A stretch of 64,000 nt of DNA. It comes from an uncultured Chryseobacterium sp. GTDB taxonomy: Bacteria > Bacteroidota > Bacteroidia > Flavobacteriales > Weeksellaceae. Below, one piece after another: positions 49,290 through 58,393 of this stretch. Under the pieces are notes generated by a model. The model did not search any database. It saw only the letters and a list, made by a program, of their open reading frames with translations, and was not told the origin of the DNA. The translations under genes were made by a program, and so were the position numbers. Within the stretch, counting starts at the first letter, position 1, and every line of letters starts with the position of its first letter. The stretch spans positions 1 to 64,000 of the forward strand of contig CAJYRQ010000084.1 of NCBI GenBank assembly GCA_913777465.1, in the 5' to 3' direction.

Positions 49290-51003
49290 TGATAAGATTT
49301 AAATTAACTGTAAAAGTAACTGTTGTTCCTTTCCCCGTTTCACTTTCCACGGCGATATCTCCCGAATACAATTCTATAATTTCCTTACAGAGGCTCAGCC
49401 CAAGCCCTGCCCCGAGGTTTTCCACATCTTCCGACAGCACGCCCTGGTAATACGGTTCGAATATTTTTTCGAGATCGTGTTTTGAAATCCCGGCACCGGT
49501 ATCGGTAATACGGGTAATCAGGGAAATTGTATCTTCGTCCACAGGCTCTGTTTTTACCTCAACGGTAATCTGTCCGTTTTCCGTAAATTTATTGGCATTC
49601 CCCAAAATATTCATGAAGATCTGGTTAATCTTTTTGTTATCGGAGTAAACTTCCAGATCAGTACGTATATTCTCATGGATAATGAAGGCATTGTTTCTTG
49701 TCTGGATATAAGGTTCAATGGAGGTCAGGATCGAGTTGATTTCATTTTTAAGATTAAACTTTACGGGGATGAGCTTATTCTCCACTGCCTGGTTCCTGGT
49801 ATATTCCAGGATCTGGTTGGCCTGAAGCAGTAAGCTGTCATTGGTAAAGCTGATGGATCTGAGATATTCCTTAATCTGCCGGTCCTCCGTTTTCTTATTG
49901 ATCCTGCTGATGAAAAGACCGATAATTTTCAGCGGGGATCTCAGTTCATGGCTCAGCATTCCCAGAATCCGGTTTTTGAAATTCAGATTTTCTTTAATCT
50001 GCTGATTGGCTGCATTCAGGCGTTTTTCATAGATAAAGGCAATACGGGTCAGAAACATAATCAGGATGGAAACGATGAACATCAGGACCATCGCCCCGAA
50101 AATAAGATACGTCCTGATCCTGTTGTTCTCAGAATTCTGTTTGTCGTATTCTTTCTGGAGGTCTGCTTTGGAACCTTTGATCGCTACATCATAAATGTTC
50201 ATCAGGCCGTTGCTGTAGACCAGGAGCTTGCTGAAAATCCTGTAAAACTTCCCGTCGTTGTTCTGTTTTTCGGTAACGGTAACCTGTATTTTTCGGATCT
50301 GTCCGGTATAATGATTGGTAACCTGGTTCATGATGCTGTCCACTTCCGCTTTTATTTCCGCAGATACGGGAACTTTCCCCTGTTTTATGGTAACCACAAT
50401 GCTGTCTTTACGGACGCTTTCCTTTCCGGAAATGGCATCTCCCAAACGTCCGAACAGCCCTTTCTTCTTAACGGTATCCGAAAAGGTCTTTGTTTCGATA
50501 TTGAACCGGTCGAAATTATAATCCGCATTGTACTTCTGCAGCTTGGGGAAACTGTTTTGGGGTTTTGCATTGGATTGCGCCGAATATTCGTAAGTGGAGT
50601 CAATAAGAGATTTTAATTTCTTAATCTCTAATGAATCGCTTTTCTTCAGGGTTAAAATACTTTTCAGCCTGGGGTATTTAGCCCCGTAATTGTTGACGCT
50701 TTCCAGATTTCCTCCCAGCTTATGTAGCGAGGCAAAATATTGGTCGAGGTATTTTTTATCTTCATAGATAATATAATTCTGAAAGCAGTTCTGGGCATTC
50801 AGCAGTTCCTTGCGGGAGTTATCCGTAAGATTGTCCAGCATGTTCACTTCTTTAAGCTGCTTTTCGAAAAAAGCCAGATTTTTCCTGGTAACAAACTCAT
50901 TATAAAAGAAAGCGGCGATCAGAAGCTGTATCAGCAGAATGCAGATAAGCAATGAGTAGTGAATGATTTTTCTCGATCTGAAAGAAAATAATCTTTTAAA
51001 CAT
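49270..51003 (-). CDS. Membrane sensor histidine kinase
   Basis: A 577-residue kinase. A membrane helix at about residues 15-34 is followed by a ~260-residue mostly helical extracytoplasmic region and a second helix at about 300-325. The phosphoacceptor is H in LSHELRSPLKIIG; the ATP-binding part has NILGNANKFTENG, DTGAGISKHD and GAGLGLSLCKE. A coiled-coil-like segment links the helix to the kinase core. The signal is not known. It is co-transcribed with the LuxR-type regulator that overlaps it. Confidence 0.9.
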   Translation of the reverse strand: MFKRLFSFRSRKIIHYSLLICILLIQLLIAAFFYNEFVTRKNLAFFEKQLKEVNMLDNLTDNSRKELLNAQNCFQNYIIYEDKKYLDQYFASLHKLGGNLESVNNYGAKYPRLKSILTLKKSDSLEIKKLKSLIDSTYEYSAQSNAKPQNSFPKLQKYNADYNFDRFNIETKTFSDTVKKKGLFGRLGDAISGKESVRKDSIVVTIKQGKVPVSAEIKAEVDSIMNQVTNHYTGQIRKIQVTVTEKQNNDGKFYRIFSKLLVYSNGLMNIYDVAIKGSKADLQKEYDKQNSENNRIRTYLIFGAMVLMFIVSILIMFLTRIAFIYEKRLNAANQQIKENLNFKNRILGMLSHELRSPLKIIGLFISRINKKTEDRQIKEYLRSISFTNDSLLLQANQILEYTRNQAVENKLIPVKFNLKNEINSILTSIEPYIQTRNNAFIIHENIRTDLEVYSDNKKINQIFMNILGNANKFTENGQITVEVKTEPVDEDTISLITRITDTGAGISKHDLEKIFEPYYQGVLSEDVENLGAGLGLSLCKEIIELYSGDIAVESETGKGTTVTFTVNLNLINERDRS

Positions 51004-51029
51004 TTTGTGTGATTTTCAGTATAAAAGTA

Positions 51030-51066
51030 ATAAAAAAATCCTGTAAATAATTTTTTTACAGGATTT
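51030..51066 (-). terminator. Terminator of pheS
   Basis: AAATCCTGTAAA (51036-51047) pairs with TTTACAGGATTT (51055-51066). On the minus strand it is followed by TTTTTTTAT. It lies 23 bp after the pheS stop and before the histidine kinase start. Confidence 0.85.
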
Positions 51067-51088
51067 GTATGAATTAAAATGCAGCCGG

Positions 51089-52099
51089 CTATAAAGTCTT
51101 AAACTGCTCAAGTGTTCTGATATCGTTTTCAAAAAACATTCTGATGTCGCTCATCTGGTAAAGAAGCATAACGATTCGTTCAATCCCCATTCCGAAAGCG
51201 TATCCCGAATATTTCTCAGGATCAATATTCACATTTTTAAGCACGGCAGGGTCTACCATTCCACAACCCATAATCTCCAGCCAGCCGGTTCCTTTCGTTA
51301 TTCTGTAATCCGTCTCGGAATTCAGACCCCAGTACACATCAATCTCCGCACTCGGTTCCGTAAAAGGGAAATAAGAAGGTCTCAGCCTGATTTTTGATTT
51401 TCCGAAGAGCTCCGTGGTAAAGAACTGGATGGTCTGCTTCAGGTCGGCAAAACTTACGTTTTCATCGATGTACAGACCTTCGATCTGATGGAAAATACAG
51501 TGTGAACGGGAAGAAACCGCTTCGTTACGGAAAACCCTTCCCGGGGATAAGATCCTGATCGGAGGCTGGTGTTCCTCCATGTAACGGATCTGTACCGAAG
51601 AAGTGTGGGTTCTCAACAAGATGTCCGGGTTTTGCTCGATGAAGAAAGTATCCTGCATGTCTCTTGCCGGATGGTATTCCGGAAGGTTCAGTGCCGTAAA
51701 GTTGTGCCAGTCGTCCTCGATTTCCGGTCCGTCAGCCACGGCAAAACCAATGGATTTAAAAATCTCGATGATCCTGTTTTTTACCAGGTTGATCGGATGC
51801 CTCGATCCCAGTTCCAGAGGAAAGGCCGGTCTTGTAAGGTCTTCTTTTTCTACGACAATAGAAGATGCGGAAGCATTTTTCAAATCCTCCAACTTTACGT
51901 TCACCGCCTGCTTCAAAGTATTGATCTTCTGCCCAAAATCTTTTTTCTGGTCGTTCGGAACTTCTTTAAACTTTTCAAAAAAATCGTTCAGAATTCCTTT
52001 TTTACCGTTGTATTTGATCCGGAAGTTTTCGATCTCCTCCTTTGATGTCGCATGGAAGCCGTTTACTTCAACCAGTAATTCTTCTATCTTTTCTATCAT
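51089..52099 (-). CDS. pheS: Phenylalanyl-tRNA synthetase, alpha subunit
   Basis: A 336-residue class II synthetase subunit. Motif 2 is seen in [20 protein letters not shown] and [19 protein letters not shown], and motif 3 in [17 protein letters not shown]. The N-terminal coiled-coil for tRNA binding is [20 protein letters not shown]. It pairs with a beta subunit that is not in the window. A minus-strand TAnnTTTG box is found at 52125-52132 (TATTTTTG), 26 bp before the ATG. Confidence 0.97.
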   Translation of the reverse strand: MIEKIEELLVEVNGFHATSKEEIENFRIKYNGKKGILNDFFEKFKEVPNDQKKDFGQKINTLKQAVNVKLEDLKNASASSIVVEKEDLTRPAFPLELGSRHPINLVKNRIIEIFKSIGFAVADGPEIEDDWHNFTALNLPEYHPARDMQDTFFIEQNPDILLRTHTSSVQIRYMEEHQPPIRILSPGRVFRNEAVSSRSHCIFHQIEGLYIDENVSFADLKQTIQFFTTELFGKSKIRLRPSYFPFTEPSAEIDVYWGLNSETDYRITKGTGWLEIMGCGMVDPAVLKNVNIDPEKYSGYAFGMGIERIVMLLYQMSDIRMFFENDIRTLEQFKTL

Positions 52100-52167
52100 T
52101 GTTTTACCCTTTCAAAATGTTTTGCAAAAATACGGTTTTTCAGCCGAATAAATTTCCTAAAAATGTT

Positions 52168-52198
52168 AAAAAAAATCTGCCTCTTTACGGGAGGCAGA
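52168..52198 (-). terminator. Terminator of the YceI gene
   Basis: TCTGCCTC (52176-52183) and GAGGCAGA (52191-52198) form a perfect stem, followed on the minus strand by a T run. It is 33 bp after the stop of the YceI gene. Confidence 0.85.
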
Positions 52199-52230
52199 CT
52201 TCAATCACTTATTTCACTTAAATAAAAAAA

Positions 52231-52890
52231 TTATTTCTTTTCCAAAGCTTTTACATTGATCTGAAGCGTCACCTCATCTTTTATAACACCATTGGCGGCC
52301 GGTGCTTTAAAGGTAATCCCGAATTCTTCCCTCATCACATCCTTCGGTTCAGTAGCAATGCTGGCCACTCCGCTTTTCACGGAAACATTAGCCTTGAACT
52401 GAATCGGCTTGGTAATTCCCTTAATGGTAAGATTTCCGTCCAGAAGGGTGTTGTAATCGCCTTCCGCGGAGGATGCCACCCTGGTAATTTCAAAAGAAGC
52501 CGTCGGGAATTTTTCCACATCAAAGAAATCCTTGCTTTTCAGGTGCCCGTTCAGCTTATTCAGATTTTCACGGTCACTTTTAAGATCTTCCGAAGTCAGG
52601 GAAGCCATGTCTGCAACAAATTTTCCGCTTTCCAGTTTTCCGTCTTTTACGGTAACGTCGCCGCTCTCGAATTTAATGGTTCCGAAGTGGCTGGTGCTTT
52701 CAGATTTCAAAATTTTATAACCTTTCCACTCTACCCTGCTGTTCAGGGTGTCTACGACATACTGAGCGCCCTCTTTAGTTGTTGCCACCTCATTGCTTTC
52801 GCTGGAAACGGGTTTTTCCTTTTTACAGGAAACCACTGCAGCCAAGGCAAAAAATGCGGGAATGACTAATGAAAACAGCTTTTTCTTCAT
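52231..52890 (-). CDS. YceI family lipoprotein
   Basis: A 219-residue protein with a lipobox AVVSC and C22 as the lipidation site. The mature domain is a YceI-type lipocalin-like barrel, with YVVDTLNSRVEWKGYKIL at its start and the strand pairs SGKFVADMASLTSEDLKSD and FPTASFEITRVAS after that. YceI proteins bind isoprenoid quinones or similar lipids in relatives. The Glu/Lys-rich linker after the cysteine is typical for Bacteroidota. It is monocistronic, ended by a terminator. Confidence 0.88.
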   Translation of the reverse strand: MKKKLFSLVIPAFFALAAVVSCKKEKPVSSESNEVATTKEGAQYVVDTLNSRVEWKGYKILKSESTSHFGTIKFESGDVTVKDGKLESGKFVADMASLTSEDLKSDRENLNKLNGHLKSKDFFDVEKFPTASFEITRVASSAEGDYNTLLDGNLTIKGITKPIQFKANVSVKSGVASIATEPKDVMREEFGITFKAPAANGVIKDEVTLQINVKALEKK

Positions 52891-52975
52891 GATTTATAAA
52901 TTTTTTATGCTTCCGCTAAAATAATAAAAAAAATTGTTCTTTCCTAGAAACATTTCAAATCCTTACTTTTGTAAG

Positions 52976-53911
52976 ATGCTATTAGAAATAAACCATTTAA
53001 ACTTTTCCTATTCCAAAGAAAAACCGCTGTTTCAGGATCTTAACCTGACGCTTGAGGCCGGAAAGATCGTTGCCCTGGCCGGAGAAAGCGGGTGCGGAAA
53101 ATCAACCCTGCTGAGCCTGATTTACGGACTGCTGGACTGGGAAAGCGGAGCGATTATCTTCGACGGCGAAAAACTGATGGGACCCAAGGGAAACCTTGTT
53201 CCCGGAGAATCCGCCATGAAGTTTGTAGCCCAGAATTTTGATCTGATGCCCTATGCGACCGTGGCCGAAAACGTAGGGAAGTTTATTTCCAATATCAATT
53301 TACAAAAGAAGAAAGAAACCGTAGCGGAACTTCTGGAAGTCGTAGGCCTGGAAGATTTCGCCAATGTACTGCCGAAGTACCTCAGCGGCGGCCAGCAGCA
53401 GCGGGTGGCCATTGCCAGGGCCCTTTCCGTGCTTCCTAAGCTCCTGATCCTTGATGAACCTTTCAGCAACCTGGATTTCCCGAGAAAGGTCGGGCTGCGG
53501 GAAAGGCTGTTCCGGTATGTGAAACAAAACCATATCTCATTGCTTATTTCTACGCATGAGCTCCAGGATATTATCCCGTGGCTGGACCGGATTGTTATTT
53601 TACAGAAAGGAGAACTGATCCAGGACGGCAGCCCGGAAGAAATCTACACCCAACCTTACAACGGCTATGTAGCCAGGCTTTTCGGGGAAGTGAATATTTT
53701 TAACGAAACGGAAAGATCGGCTTTCCGGTTACCAAGGTTTTCCTATTATCCCAATGAGGTGCGCATCGCTGAAAACGGTCTGGAAGCGGAAGTCCTGGAG
53801 AGCCGGTTTGCAGGAAGCCATTACTGGAACAAGATAAAAATCCGGGATAAAGAGCTGGTTATCTACACGGATCAAAAGACGGAAGGTAAGATTGCCGTTT
53901 CATTCGGCTGA
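52976..53911 (+). CDS. ABC transporter ATPase without adjacent permease
   Basis: A 311-residue ATPase. Walker A is GESGCGKSTLL, the signature is LSGGQQQRVAIARAL, Walker B is LLILDEPFSNLD and the switch histidine is in LLISTHELQDI. A C-terminal domain of ~85 residues (RLFGEVNIFNETERSAFRLP onward) resembles the TOBE region of MalK/FbpC-type proteins, so it belongs to the metal/sulfate/iron uptake branch. No permease or binding protein lies beside it. A TACTTTTG box at 52964-52971 is only 4 bp before the ATG, so this start may give a leaderless transcript. Confidence 0.85.
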   Translation: MLLEINHLNFSYSKEKPLFQDLNLTLEAGKIVALAGESGCGKSTLLSLIYGLLDWESGAIIFDGEKLMGPKGNLVPGESAMKFVAQNFDLMPYATVAENVGKFISNINLQKKKETVAELLEVVGLEDFANVLPKYLSGGQQQRVAIARALSVLPKLLILDEPFSNLDFPRKVGLRERLFRYVKQNHISLLISTHELQDIIPWLDRIVILQKGELIQDGSPEEIYTQPYNGYVARLFGEVNIFNETERSAFRLPRFSYYPNEVRIAENGLEAEVLESRFAGSHYWNKIKIRDKELVIYTDQKTEGKIAVSFG

Positions 53912-53934
53912 GAAAATTTCCTCTTTTGAGAATG

Positions 53935-54036
53935 TTTAAAAGGGACGACAGAAGCCCTAGCCCCGATTGCCGTGGAAATCCTTTTTTGAAAAAAAAGATT
54001 GCAACAGAAAGCGGGAAAAAGCTCCTGGAATTCATT
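53935..54036 (+). ncRNA. Candidate conserved flavobacterial RNA element
   Basis: The sequence contains AGCCCTAGCCCCGATT, then a stem CCTTTTTT/AAAAAAGA-like segment and GAAAGCGGGAAAAAGCTCCT. I recognise this arrangement (AGCCCTAGCCCCGAT followed by AAAGCGGGAAAAAGCTCC) from many flavobacterial intergenic regions, and it may belong to the Flavo-1 RNA class; the class name is from memory and uncertain. It lies 24 bp after the ABC ATPase gene on the same strand. An open frame reads through it but is not a likely protein. Confidence 0.45.
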
Positions 54037-54071
54037 TAAAGCTATATCTCCGGAAATTTTCTGCAAAAAAA

Positions 54072-54117
54072 ATACAAATGTAAGATCATGTTCAGGTGAA
54101 CTTTCTTACATTTGTAT
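54072..54117. terminator. Long hairpin between convergent ABC ATPase and MFS genes
   Basis: ATACAAATGTAAGA (54072-54085) pairs perfectly with TCTTACATTTGTAT (54104-54117). The 18-base loop contains a further small stem, GTTCA-GG-TGAAC. With A and T runs on both sides, it could stop transcription from either direction. The rest of the gap to 54260 holds nothing recognisable. Confidence 0.6.
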
Positions 54118-54260
54118 GTATACAGCTTAAGGAAATTTTTGGTTAATTCTCTTTCTGCCTCCTGAGACAAACATCAGCAATCCTGCGACGGCGTCTTTTG
54201 AAAGATTACCCTGTCCAATTCTTTCCTTTTTTCATGCCTGTTTCTTTTTAAAATCTACTC

Positions 54261-55583
54261 TCAGGCAGCAGCATCCTGCTCAAGATCTTCATCCAGCTTC
54301 GATGTTTCCTTGGTATCTTTCATTCTGAAGTAGACGATCAGGGAAAACGAAATACAAATGGTAATATACCAGTAAAAATAATGTTCCATATTGGCCTGCT
54401 TGAACCACAGGGCAACGTATTCGGCCGTTCCGCCAAAGATTGCTACGGTCAGGGCATACGGAAGCCCTACGCCCAGTGCCCGTACTTCCGAAGGGAAAAG
54501 CTCCGCCTTTACAATGGCATTGATTGAGGTGTATCCGCTTACAATGATCAAAGCAATCATGATCCATACAAACGACATCCACATGGAGGTGGTATGGCTT
54601 AATGCCGTAAGAAGCGGAACGGTGCATAAAGTCCCGAGGATTCCGAAGCCCAGCAGCAGCGGCCTTCTCCCGATCTTATCCGAAAGCCCTCCGAACACAG
54701 GCTGCAGGCAGGCAAATAGAAAGAGGGAAATGAATGAAATAAGGGTAGACTGCTCTTTGCTCAGGTGCACCGTGTTGACCAGGAATTTCTGCATGTAAGT
54801 GGTGTAGGTATAAAAAGCCAGGGTTCCGCCCAAGGTAAGTCCAACTACGGTAAGCAGGGCCTGCGGATGTTTCAGAAGCTCTTTCACGGTTCCTTTTTTA
54901 TCCTTTACGATTTCTTTTTTGTTTTCAAAAGCTTCGGTTTCATGGAGGCTTGATCTCAGGTATAAAGCAATGACGGAAAGAATGGCACCGATGACAAACG
55001 GAATCCTCCATCCCCATTCTTCCAGCTGGGTTTCCGTAAGAAGCAGTTTCTGCAGGATCAACTGGATTCCCAACGCAATAAGCTGCCCGCCGATAAGGGT
55101 AACATACTGGAAGCTTGAGTAGAATCCGCGGCGGTCTTCCGTAGCCATTTCACTGAGGTAGGTTGCCGATACACCGTATTCCCCGCCTACGCTCAGCCCC
55201 TGCAGCAGCCGTGCGGCCAGCAGCAGAATCGGTGCCAATACCCCAATGGTATCGTAAGTCGGGGTAAGGGCAATCAGCAGCGACCCGAAAGACATCAGCA
55301 GTACCGACAGGGTCATGGCTCTTTTTCTCCCGATTTTATCGGCAATGCTTCCGAACATCCACCCGCCTACAGGACGCATGAGAAATCCCACGGCGAAGAT
55401 TCCGGCCGTATTCAGCAGCTGCGCCGTCATATCCGAATCCGGGAAAAAGGAGTGTGAAAAGTAAATGGCAAAAGCCGCATAGGCATACCAGTCGTACCAT
55501 TCCACGAGGTTTCCAATGGATCCGCCGATAATGGCCCGGATCCTTTCTGCGGTGGTGATGGTAGAAGTTTGTTGTGTTTTCAT
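54261..55583 (-). CDS. MFS transporter, metabolite:H+ symporter (KgtP/ProP-like)
   Basis: A 440-residue carrier with 12 predicted helices. The MHS signature around FGSIADKIGRKRAMTLS after helix 2 is clear, as is LPVMW-like EYGVSATYLSEMATEDRRGFYSS (in parts) between helices 4 and 5. It should take up an organic acid or a compatible solute with protons. It is encoded 18 bp after a porin gene on the same strand and downstream of a two-component system, which suggests a substrate-induced uptake operon. The exact substrate is not known; 2-oxoglutarate is only the family prototype. Confidence 0.85.
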   Translation of the reverse strand: MKTQQTSTITTAERIRAIIGGSIGNLVEWYDWYAYAAFAIYFSHSFFPDSDMTAQLLNTAGIFAVGFLMRPVGGWMFGSIADKIGRKRAMTLSVLLMSFGSLLIALTPTYDTIGVLAPILLLAARLLQGLSVGGEYGVSATYLSEMATEDRRGFYSSFQYVTLIGGQLIALGIQLILQKLLLTETQLEEWGWRIPFVIGAILSVIALYLRSSLHETEAFENKKEIVKDKKGTVKELLKHPQALLTVVGLTLGGTLAFYTYTTYMQKFLVNTVHLSKEQSTLISFISLFLFACLQPVFGGLSDKIGRRPLLLGFGILGTLCTVPLLTALSHTTSMWMSFVWIMIALIIVSGYTSINAIVKAELFPSEVRALGVGLPYALTVAIFGGTAEYVALWFKQANMEHYFYWYITICISFSLIVYFRMKDTKETSKLDEDLEQDAAA

Positions 55584-55601
55584 ATAGATAATGTTTTAAT
55601 T

Positions 55602-57014
55602 TTAAAGAACAATATGGAATAAAATGATTAATTCGCCTTTTCTGTCGAACACCGTACGGGAAGCCGCATCATACAGCGGCCGGCTGCTGTACTGAACGGC
55701 AAGCCTGGCATTCTGCCCGTAAAAATAGAAACTTGTTCCGACATCGTAATAGTTTCCTTTCTGGTGGAGCGCATCCATATCTTTCAGCGTATAGTTGATA
55801 AAAGGCTGCACTTTTACGGTATTGCTGAATTTAGGCAGTACAAATCCTGCCTGCAGGAACCAGATGTTTCCTGTTCCCATCAGCACCCTGTTGTTTCCGG
55901 GACCTTCCAGCGCTTTCTGTCCGGTGAATGAAGGATCTGCGGTTCCGGGATTGATCAGCCCGCTCATCCGGATATAGTCCGGTCCGTAGTTGTATCGGTA
56001 AAATACAGAATACAGCGTTAGCCCCATTTCTTTCTTTTTGTTCCCCAGGGGAATTTCACTATACACATCGGCTCCGAAAATGGAAACGTCATGGGATTCA
56101 AAAACGTTTACCGCCGGCTGGCTCTGGGTTCCTTCTTTGTTGAGATAAAATCCGGATCCTACATTCAGGACCTTCTTCTTGGCGAGATTATTGCCGGGCA
56201 GAAAAGAGGTTATTGTGGCTTCTTTTTCAAAAAACTGATAAAAAGCGTATCCTGCGTACGAAAGCTTTCCGCTCTGATTATTATCTACTGCCGGCCCGCC
56301 GACTGCCGGTGTATTGGAAGTTGCGAAAGGTTTGTTGACACTGAACCGGTAATTGATCCTGTTGAAATCACCGTGAACAAATATCCCGAACTGCCGCGCA
56401 AACTGATCAGCAATTTCAATCGTAGGAAAATTGAAGATCGGCAGATCTGCAGCCAGCATTTTGGTTGTGCTGGCGTTTGTCATCCGGCTTACCCCGTTCC
56501 AGGAATGAAGTCCGGCACCGATGTAAAGATTGTTCTTATTGGGCTTTCCGGTTGTAAAATCCGTCCGCGGAATGATCGTAAACTCATTATAGGCATCGTG
56601 AAAAAACAGCCCCGGCTTTTTTCCAGCTCCATTGGCTCCGGTACCGCTGCCCCCGCCGGAAATAAAGTTCTGGTTGTTGATCCCCATCTGAAGGTAAACG
56701 GCGTAAAACGGTGTGACCTGGCTCTGTATTGTAAGACGCATCCTTCTGATGCCTGCATCATACGTCTGGTCCTGCGGAACGCCATTTACCTTTGTTCCTG
56801 GATTATTCTCTATATTCCTGAGCCAGATCTGGCTGTTGACACCAAGCCTCAGCCATTTGTCCCCTTTGGAATCCAGGTTGATTTTTAGCTCACCGACATC
56901 CAAAGGATTTTTTGCGGACAGCACAACGTCCTGTTTTTTAACGGATAAAATACTATCCTGGCCATAAAAAATATGAAAGCCAAGAAACATAAAGACCAAT
57001 GTTATTTTTTTCAT
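55602..57014 (-). CDS. Outer-membrane porin-like beta-barrel
   Basis: A 470-residue outer-membrane protein with signal peptide MKKITLVFMFLGFHIFYG. The mature part alternates short beta strands with loops, the porin pattern, and ends in a hydrophobic strand (GELIILFHIVL). Gly/Asn-rich loops such as GGGSGTGANGAGKK look surface-exposed. It precedes the MFS gene in the same direction, so it may let the substrate cross the outer membrane. Three 11-bp direct repeats lie 26-76 bp upstream of its start. The exact porin family is not decided from the sequence. Confidence 0.75.
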   Translation of the reverse strand: MKKITLVFMFLGFHIFYGQDSILSVKKQDVVLSAKNPLDVGELKINLDSKGDKWLRLGVNSQIWLRNIENNPGTKVNGVPQDQTYDAGIRRMRLTIQSQVTPFYAVYLQMGINNQNFISGGGSGTGANGAGKKPGLFFHDAYNEFTIIPRTDFTTGKPNKNNLYIGAGLHSWNGVSRMTNASTTKMLAADLPIFNFPTIEIADQFARQFGIFVHGDFNRINYRFSVNKPFATSNTPAVGGPAVDNNQSGKLSYAGYAFYQFFEKEATITSFLPGNNLAKKKVLNVGSGFYLNKEGTQSQPAVNVFESHDVSIFGADVYSEIPLGNKKKEMGLTLYSVFYRYNYGPDYIRMSGLINPGTADPSFTGQKALEGPGNNRVLMGTGNIWFLQAGFVLPKFSNTVKVQPFINYTLKDMDALHQKGNYYDVGTSFYFYGQNARLAVQYSSRPLYDAASRTVFDRKGELIILFHIVL

Positions 57015-57039
57015 AGGTTTTGTTTCCAGCTAATGAAAA

Positions 57040-57090
57040 AAGAAATTCTGAAGAAATTCTGAAGAAATTCTGAAGATGTCTTCAGAATTT
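57040..57090 (-). promoter_or_regulatory. Candidate OmpR-type operator: three 11-bp direct repeats plus inverted copy
   Basis: On the minus strand the sequence CTTCAGAATTT occurs three times in tandem (57072-57062, 57061-57051, 57050-57040; the copy at 57090-57080 comes first) with 11-bp period, and an inverted copy AAATTCTGAAG (57065-57075) faces the outer one. An 11-bp direct-repeat spacing is the classical binding pattern of OmpR/PhoB-type regulators, and an OmpR-type gene is 1.3 kb upstream. It lies in the 110-bp gap between the kinase stop and the porin start. Confidence 0.6.
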
Positions 57091-57124
57091 AAAAATAATA
57101 ATCAAATCATTGATTAACAGTATA

Positions 57125-58393
57125 TTAATTTTTAAAATCAACAATAACCACATGATTTTTATCATGAAATCTGTAGCTGATTCCGTACCCGAAAATCTCC
57201 AGAATCCTTTTCACCAATGCCAATCCTATCCCAATCGAGTTCTGATCCGGGTTTCCCCGCCGGAATCTTCCGAAAACTTCTTCTTCCGGAATCGAAGGCG
57301 GATTTCCTGTATTTGAAATCATAAGTCGGGCTGAAGTAAGGGTGATTTCTATCTTTCCGTATTCATGATTATGCCTTTTGGCATTGCTCAGCAGATTGTC
57401 CAATACGATTACAGCGAGGTTTTCATCCATAAAAACCATGACATCAGGCTCAACGTAAATTTCTGTATGCAAGCACCGAAAGGCAAAGATGTCCTCGAAA
57501 TAAGCAATACGCTCCGATAAAATCTGAGAAAGATTGACCCGGCCGATATCTTTTTGCTCAAAATGCTCCAGTTTGGCCAAAAGAATAAGTGATTTGTTGA
57601 TCGACGAAAGGCGGTCCAGCTCATCATTCATCGAAGAAAGGGTCGCAAACTGTTTTTCGGTAAGCCCGGTTTCCATCATCAGTTCAATTTTTCCTTTTAC
57701 CGAGGCCAGCGGGGTCTGTAACTCGTGAGAGGTATTTTCGGTGAGTTCTTCCAATAAATAATAGTCTTTTTTGGAATTCTCGGACATCTTCGACAGGAAA
57801 CCGTTCAGCAAACGGAATTCGTAGGTTCCGGTATCCATCAGCTGCATTGGCTGCCGGTCTTTAATGCTGAACTTTTTTATTTCTTCAAGCGCATGGTAAA
57901 ACGGGTCGAGGATCCTCCGTGAGACGAGAACGCTGATGATAATGGAAAGAATAAGGAGGAATACCATAATCCAGGCTACAACCATCAGAAGGCTCAGCAG
58001 GAAGCGTTTTTCGATAACGGTAATATACCGCACACTGGTAATCCTGTACGGCTTTCCTCCGATGGTAAAAAAAGAACTTACCGAAATTCTATTGATATAG
58101 GATTGGATGCTCCTGTTCCAGATGTATTTTTCCTCAATAACTTTTTCTTCCTTATCCGCAGGCATTTTTTCCAGTAAATGGACACGGGTCTGCCTGTGAT
58201 GGTAATTGAAGTAGTCGTAACCGGGATCTTTGGCAAGCCTTCCGGCGACATAAGCATTCAGGTCTTCCATTTTTACGATGGCTGAGCGCATGGTTGTTCT
58301 TTCAAAGGCATAATAGAGAATCGCAAATCCCAGGAGAAGCACAGTAAATACCAGAATGGTAAATGCTTTGGCAAAACGGTAACTGAGGTTCAT
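57125..58393 (-). CDS. Sensor histidine kinase (two-component, OmpR partner)
   Basis: A 422-residue inner-membrane kinase. Two helices (about residues 9-29 and 130-155) enclose a ~100-residue periplasmic sensor domain. A HAMP-like linker is seen at RRILDPFYHALEEIKKF, and the phosphoacceptor is H in NTSHELQTPLASVKG. The ATPase part has LDNLLSNAKRHNHE and GIGLALVKRILEIFG. ATG 58393 overlaps the regulator's stop by four bases (ATGA), which suits coupled translation; ATG 58405 is a near alternative. The downstream porin and MFS carrier are likely targets. Confidence 0.9.
   Translation of the reverse strand: MNLSYRFAKAFTILVFTVLLLGFAILYYAFERTTMRSAIVKMEDLNAYVAGRLAKDPGYDYFNYHHRQTRVHLLEKMPADKEEKVIEEKYIWNRSIQSYINRISVSSFFTIGGKPYRITSVRYITVIEKRFLLSLLMVVAWIMVFLLILSIIISVLVSRRILDPFYHALEEIKKFSIKDRQPMQLMDTGTYEFRLLNGFLSKMSENSKKDYYLLEELTENTSHELQTPLASVKGKIELMMETGLTEKQFATLSSMNDELDRLSSINKSLILLAKLEHFEQKDIGRVNLSQILSERIAYFEDIFAFRCLHTEIYVEPDVMVFMDENLAVIVLDNLLSNAKRHNHEYGKIEITLTSARLMISNTGNPPSIPEEEVFGRFRRGNPDQNSIGIGLALVKRILEIFGYGISYRFHDKNHVVIVDFKN

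Noticed and set aside
53872..54066. Minus-strand frame across the RNA-like element
   Set aside because: It overlaps the ABC ATPase end and the conserved RNA-like element, and no family is recognised.
54121..54260. Possible small gene between the hairpin and the MFS gene
   Set aside because: No frame with plausible start, composition or terminator was found.
57040..57090. Short direct repeats as a CRISPR array
   Set aside because: Units are 11 bp, directly adjacent and without spacers, which is an operator pattern and not a CRISPR.
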